The notes below the pieces were generated by a model. It worked only from the letters and a program-made list of their open reading frames with translations. It made no database searches and was not told the origin of the DNA. Below are positions 63,572 to 64,000 of a stretch of 64,000 nt of DNA, piece after piece. The stretch spans positions 2,666,001-2,730,000 of the forward strand of contig NZ_JBHUGF010000010.1 in the NCBI RefSeq assembly GCF_042681745.1. The letters run 5' to 3'. This DNA comes from Saccharibacillus nicotianae. GTDB taxonomy: Bacteria > Bacillota > Bacilli > Paenibacillales > Paenibacillaceae. A program made the position numbers and the translations under genes. Each line of letters begins with the position of its first letter. Within the stretch, counting starts at the first letter, position 1.

Positions 63572-64000
63572 TAGTGTTCCCTCGCTTTATCCCCTGTTCC
63601 GACAACTTCAAAATTAGGATCAAATTTAAATACATATGCACCTGTTAGCCAAATCACCCAACAATTGACACCAAAGAATAGATAACCGAAATAGCCCAGA
63701 ATCGGCATTTCTGAAAAGATATGAATTTTATCTAAATAAGGTACAGAATATTTCCAATAATTCGGATTGACCGGAATGCCCTCGTTGAACCATTCACTAC
63801 CAAAGTTCCACATTTCCCAGAAGAAACCATTGGCTACTGTAGCAATTGCTATTAACAAGATTGGTGACCAGTTCCCATTCTTAATCGATGTAAACGGTGT
63901 CCAAAAGCCGATCAATCCCATCGCGGCTGACAACATTGGAACCAATGCTACCCATAACACAAAGAACAACTCGAACGGGAAATACCCCATTCCAAACGCA
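63571..64000 (-). CDS. Membrane protein of unknown family, 5' end beyond the window
   Basis: The frame is open to the right edge: in-frame Ala-Phe-Gly codons precede the Met at 63990, so the true start probably lies outside. The visible 142 residues have three or four membrane helices (FELFFVLWVALVPMLSAAMGLIG, PILLIAIATVANGFFWEMW, GYFGYLFFGVNCWVIWLTGAYVF) separated by aromatic-rich loops such as NPNYWKYSVPYLDKIHIF. I do not recognise a family. Its stop overlaps the start of the GGDEF hybrid, so the two are translationally coupled, and it may be a partner or sensor for that protein. Confidence 0.65.
   Translation of the reverse strand, partial: AFGMGYFPFELFFVLWVALVPMLSAAMGLIGFWTPFTSIKNGNWSPILLIAIATVANGFFWEMWNFGSEWFNEGIPVNPNYWKYSVPYLDKIHIFSEMPILGYFGYLFFGVNCWVIWLTGAYVFKFDPNFEVVGTGDKAREH

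Noticed and set aside
1..64000. CRISPR arrays, complete transposases, phage structural genes or rRNA
   Set aside because: None was seen; the only exact long direct repeat is the tRNA-Leu pair, and the tandem proteases are diverged paralogues.

Overview
The window looks like a chromosomal segment of a low-GC, spore-forming Firmicute close to Paenibacillus. The base composition is AT-rich, starts carry strong AGGAGG-type ribosome sites, and TTG and GTG starts are common. It contains spo0M, nucB, a CIRCE-controlled groES-groEL operon and a PerR-type box in front of fur. The order alr - ndoAI/ndoA - tex - sprT - tRNA(Asn-Ser...Glu-Lys-Leu-Leu) matches, as I recall it, the Bacillus subtilis alr-ydcI-ydcK-trnS region.

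Layout. 1-4898 (minus): a tad/Flp pilus operon (TadZ-like, TadA, TadB, TadC, Flp-like pilin, truncated TadE-like pseudopilin), preceded by a leader that folds into a terminator-like hairpin. 5319-6566: a secreted beta-propeller-like protein. 6657-8957: a DCC-family protein, a small Cys-rich protein, an Ohr peroxidase and a glutathione peroxidase. 9085-14652: tRNA genes broken up by other genes. Two identical tRNA-Leu(GAG) genes flank a 1.2-kb segment with a divergent XRE/Cro-like pair. A DeoR-HAD operon and a secreted SPRY-Fn3-cohesin-dockerin protein sit between tRNA-Glu and tRNA-Ser. 14692-20443: sprT, a small unknown gene, tex, the MazEF pair and alr. 20554-23437: a candidate structured RNA and a three-gene SPFH/zinc-ribbon membrane module. 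23620-25271: fur and a TetR regulator.

25494-33954 is an arabinan-use cluster: abfA (GH51), an araNPQ-like ABC importer without its own ATPase, a divergent ArsR-type regulator with a large extra domain, a second GH51 enzyme under a perfect cre site, and two small genes. 34074-40969 holds two tandem paralogous secreted subtilisin-like proteases (about 1.08 kaa each) that also share a conserved upstream block. 41323-45238 is a GbsR-like regulator divergent from opuA (glycine betaine ABC importer). 45342-53471 is a mixed segment: a tiny membrane protein, nucB, a chemoreceptor, spo0M, an MBL-fold hydrolase divergent from an Lrp/AsnC regulator, a lipoprotein and cardiolipin synthase. 53795-55749 is a DeoR-nagA operon. 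55910-57917 is groES-groEL. 58208-64000 is a membrane protein (cut by the window end) coupled to a 1787-residue kinase/ATPase/GAF/PAS/GGDEF signalling protein.

I see no CRISPR array, no complete insertion sequence and no rRNA. The least ordinary items are the duplicated tRNA-Leu segment (possibly the scar of an integrative element at the tRNA that ICEBs1 uses), the tad leader hairpin, the phased repeats in front of the first DeoR gene, the cohesin-plus-dockerin protein, the twin proteases with a conserved upstream element, and the giant GGDEF hybrid. All functional calls rest on reading motifs and family memory; no database search was run.
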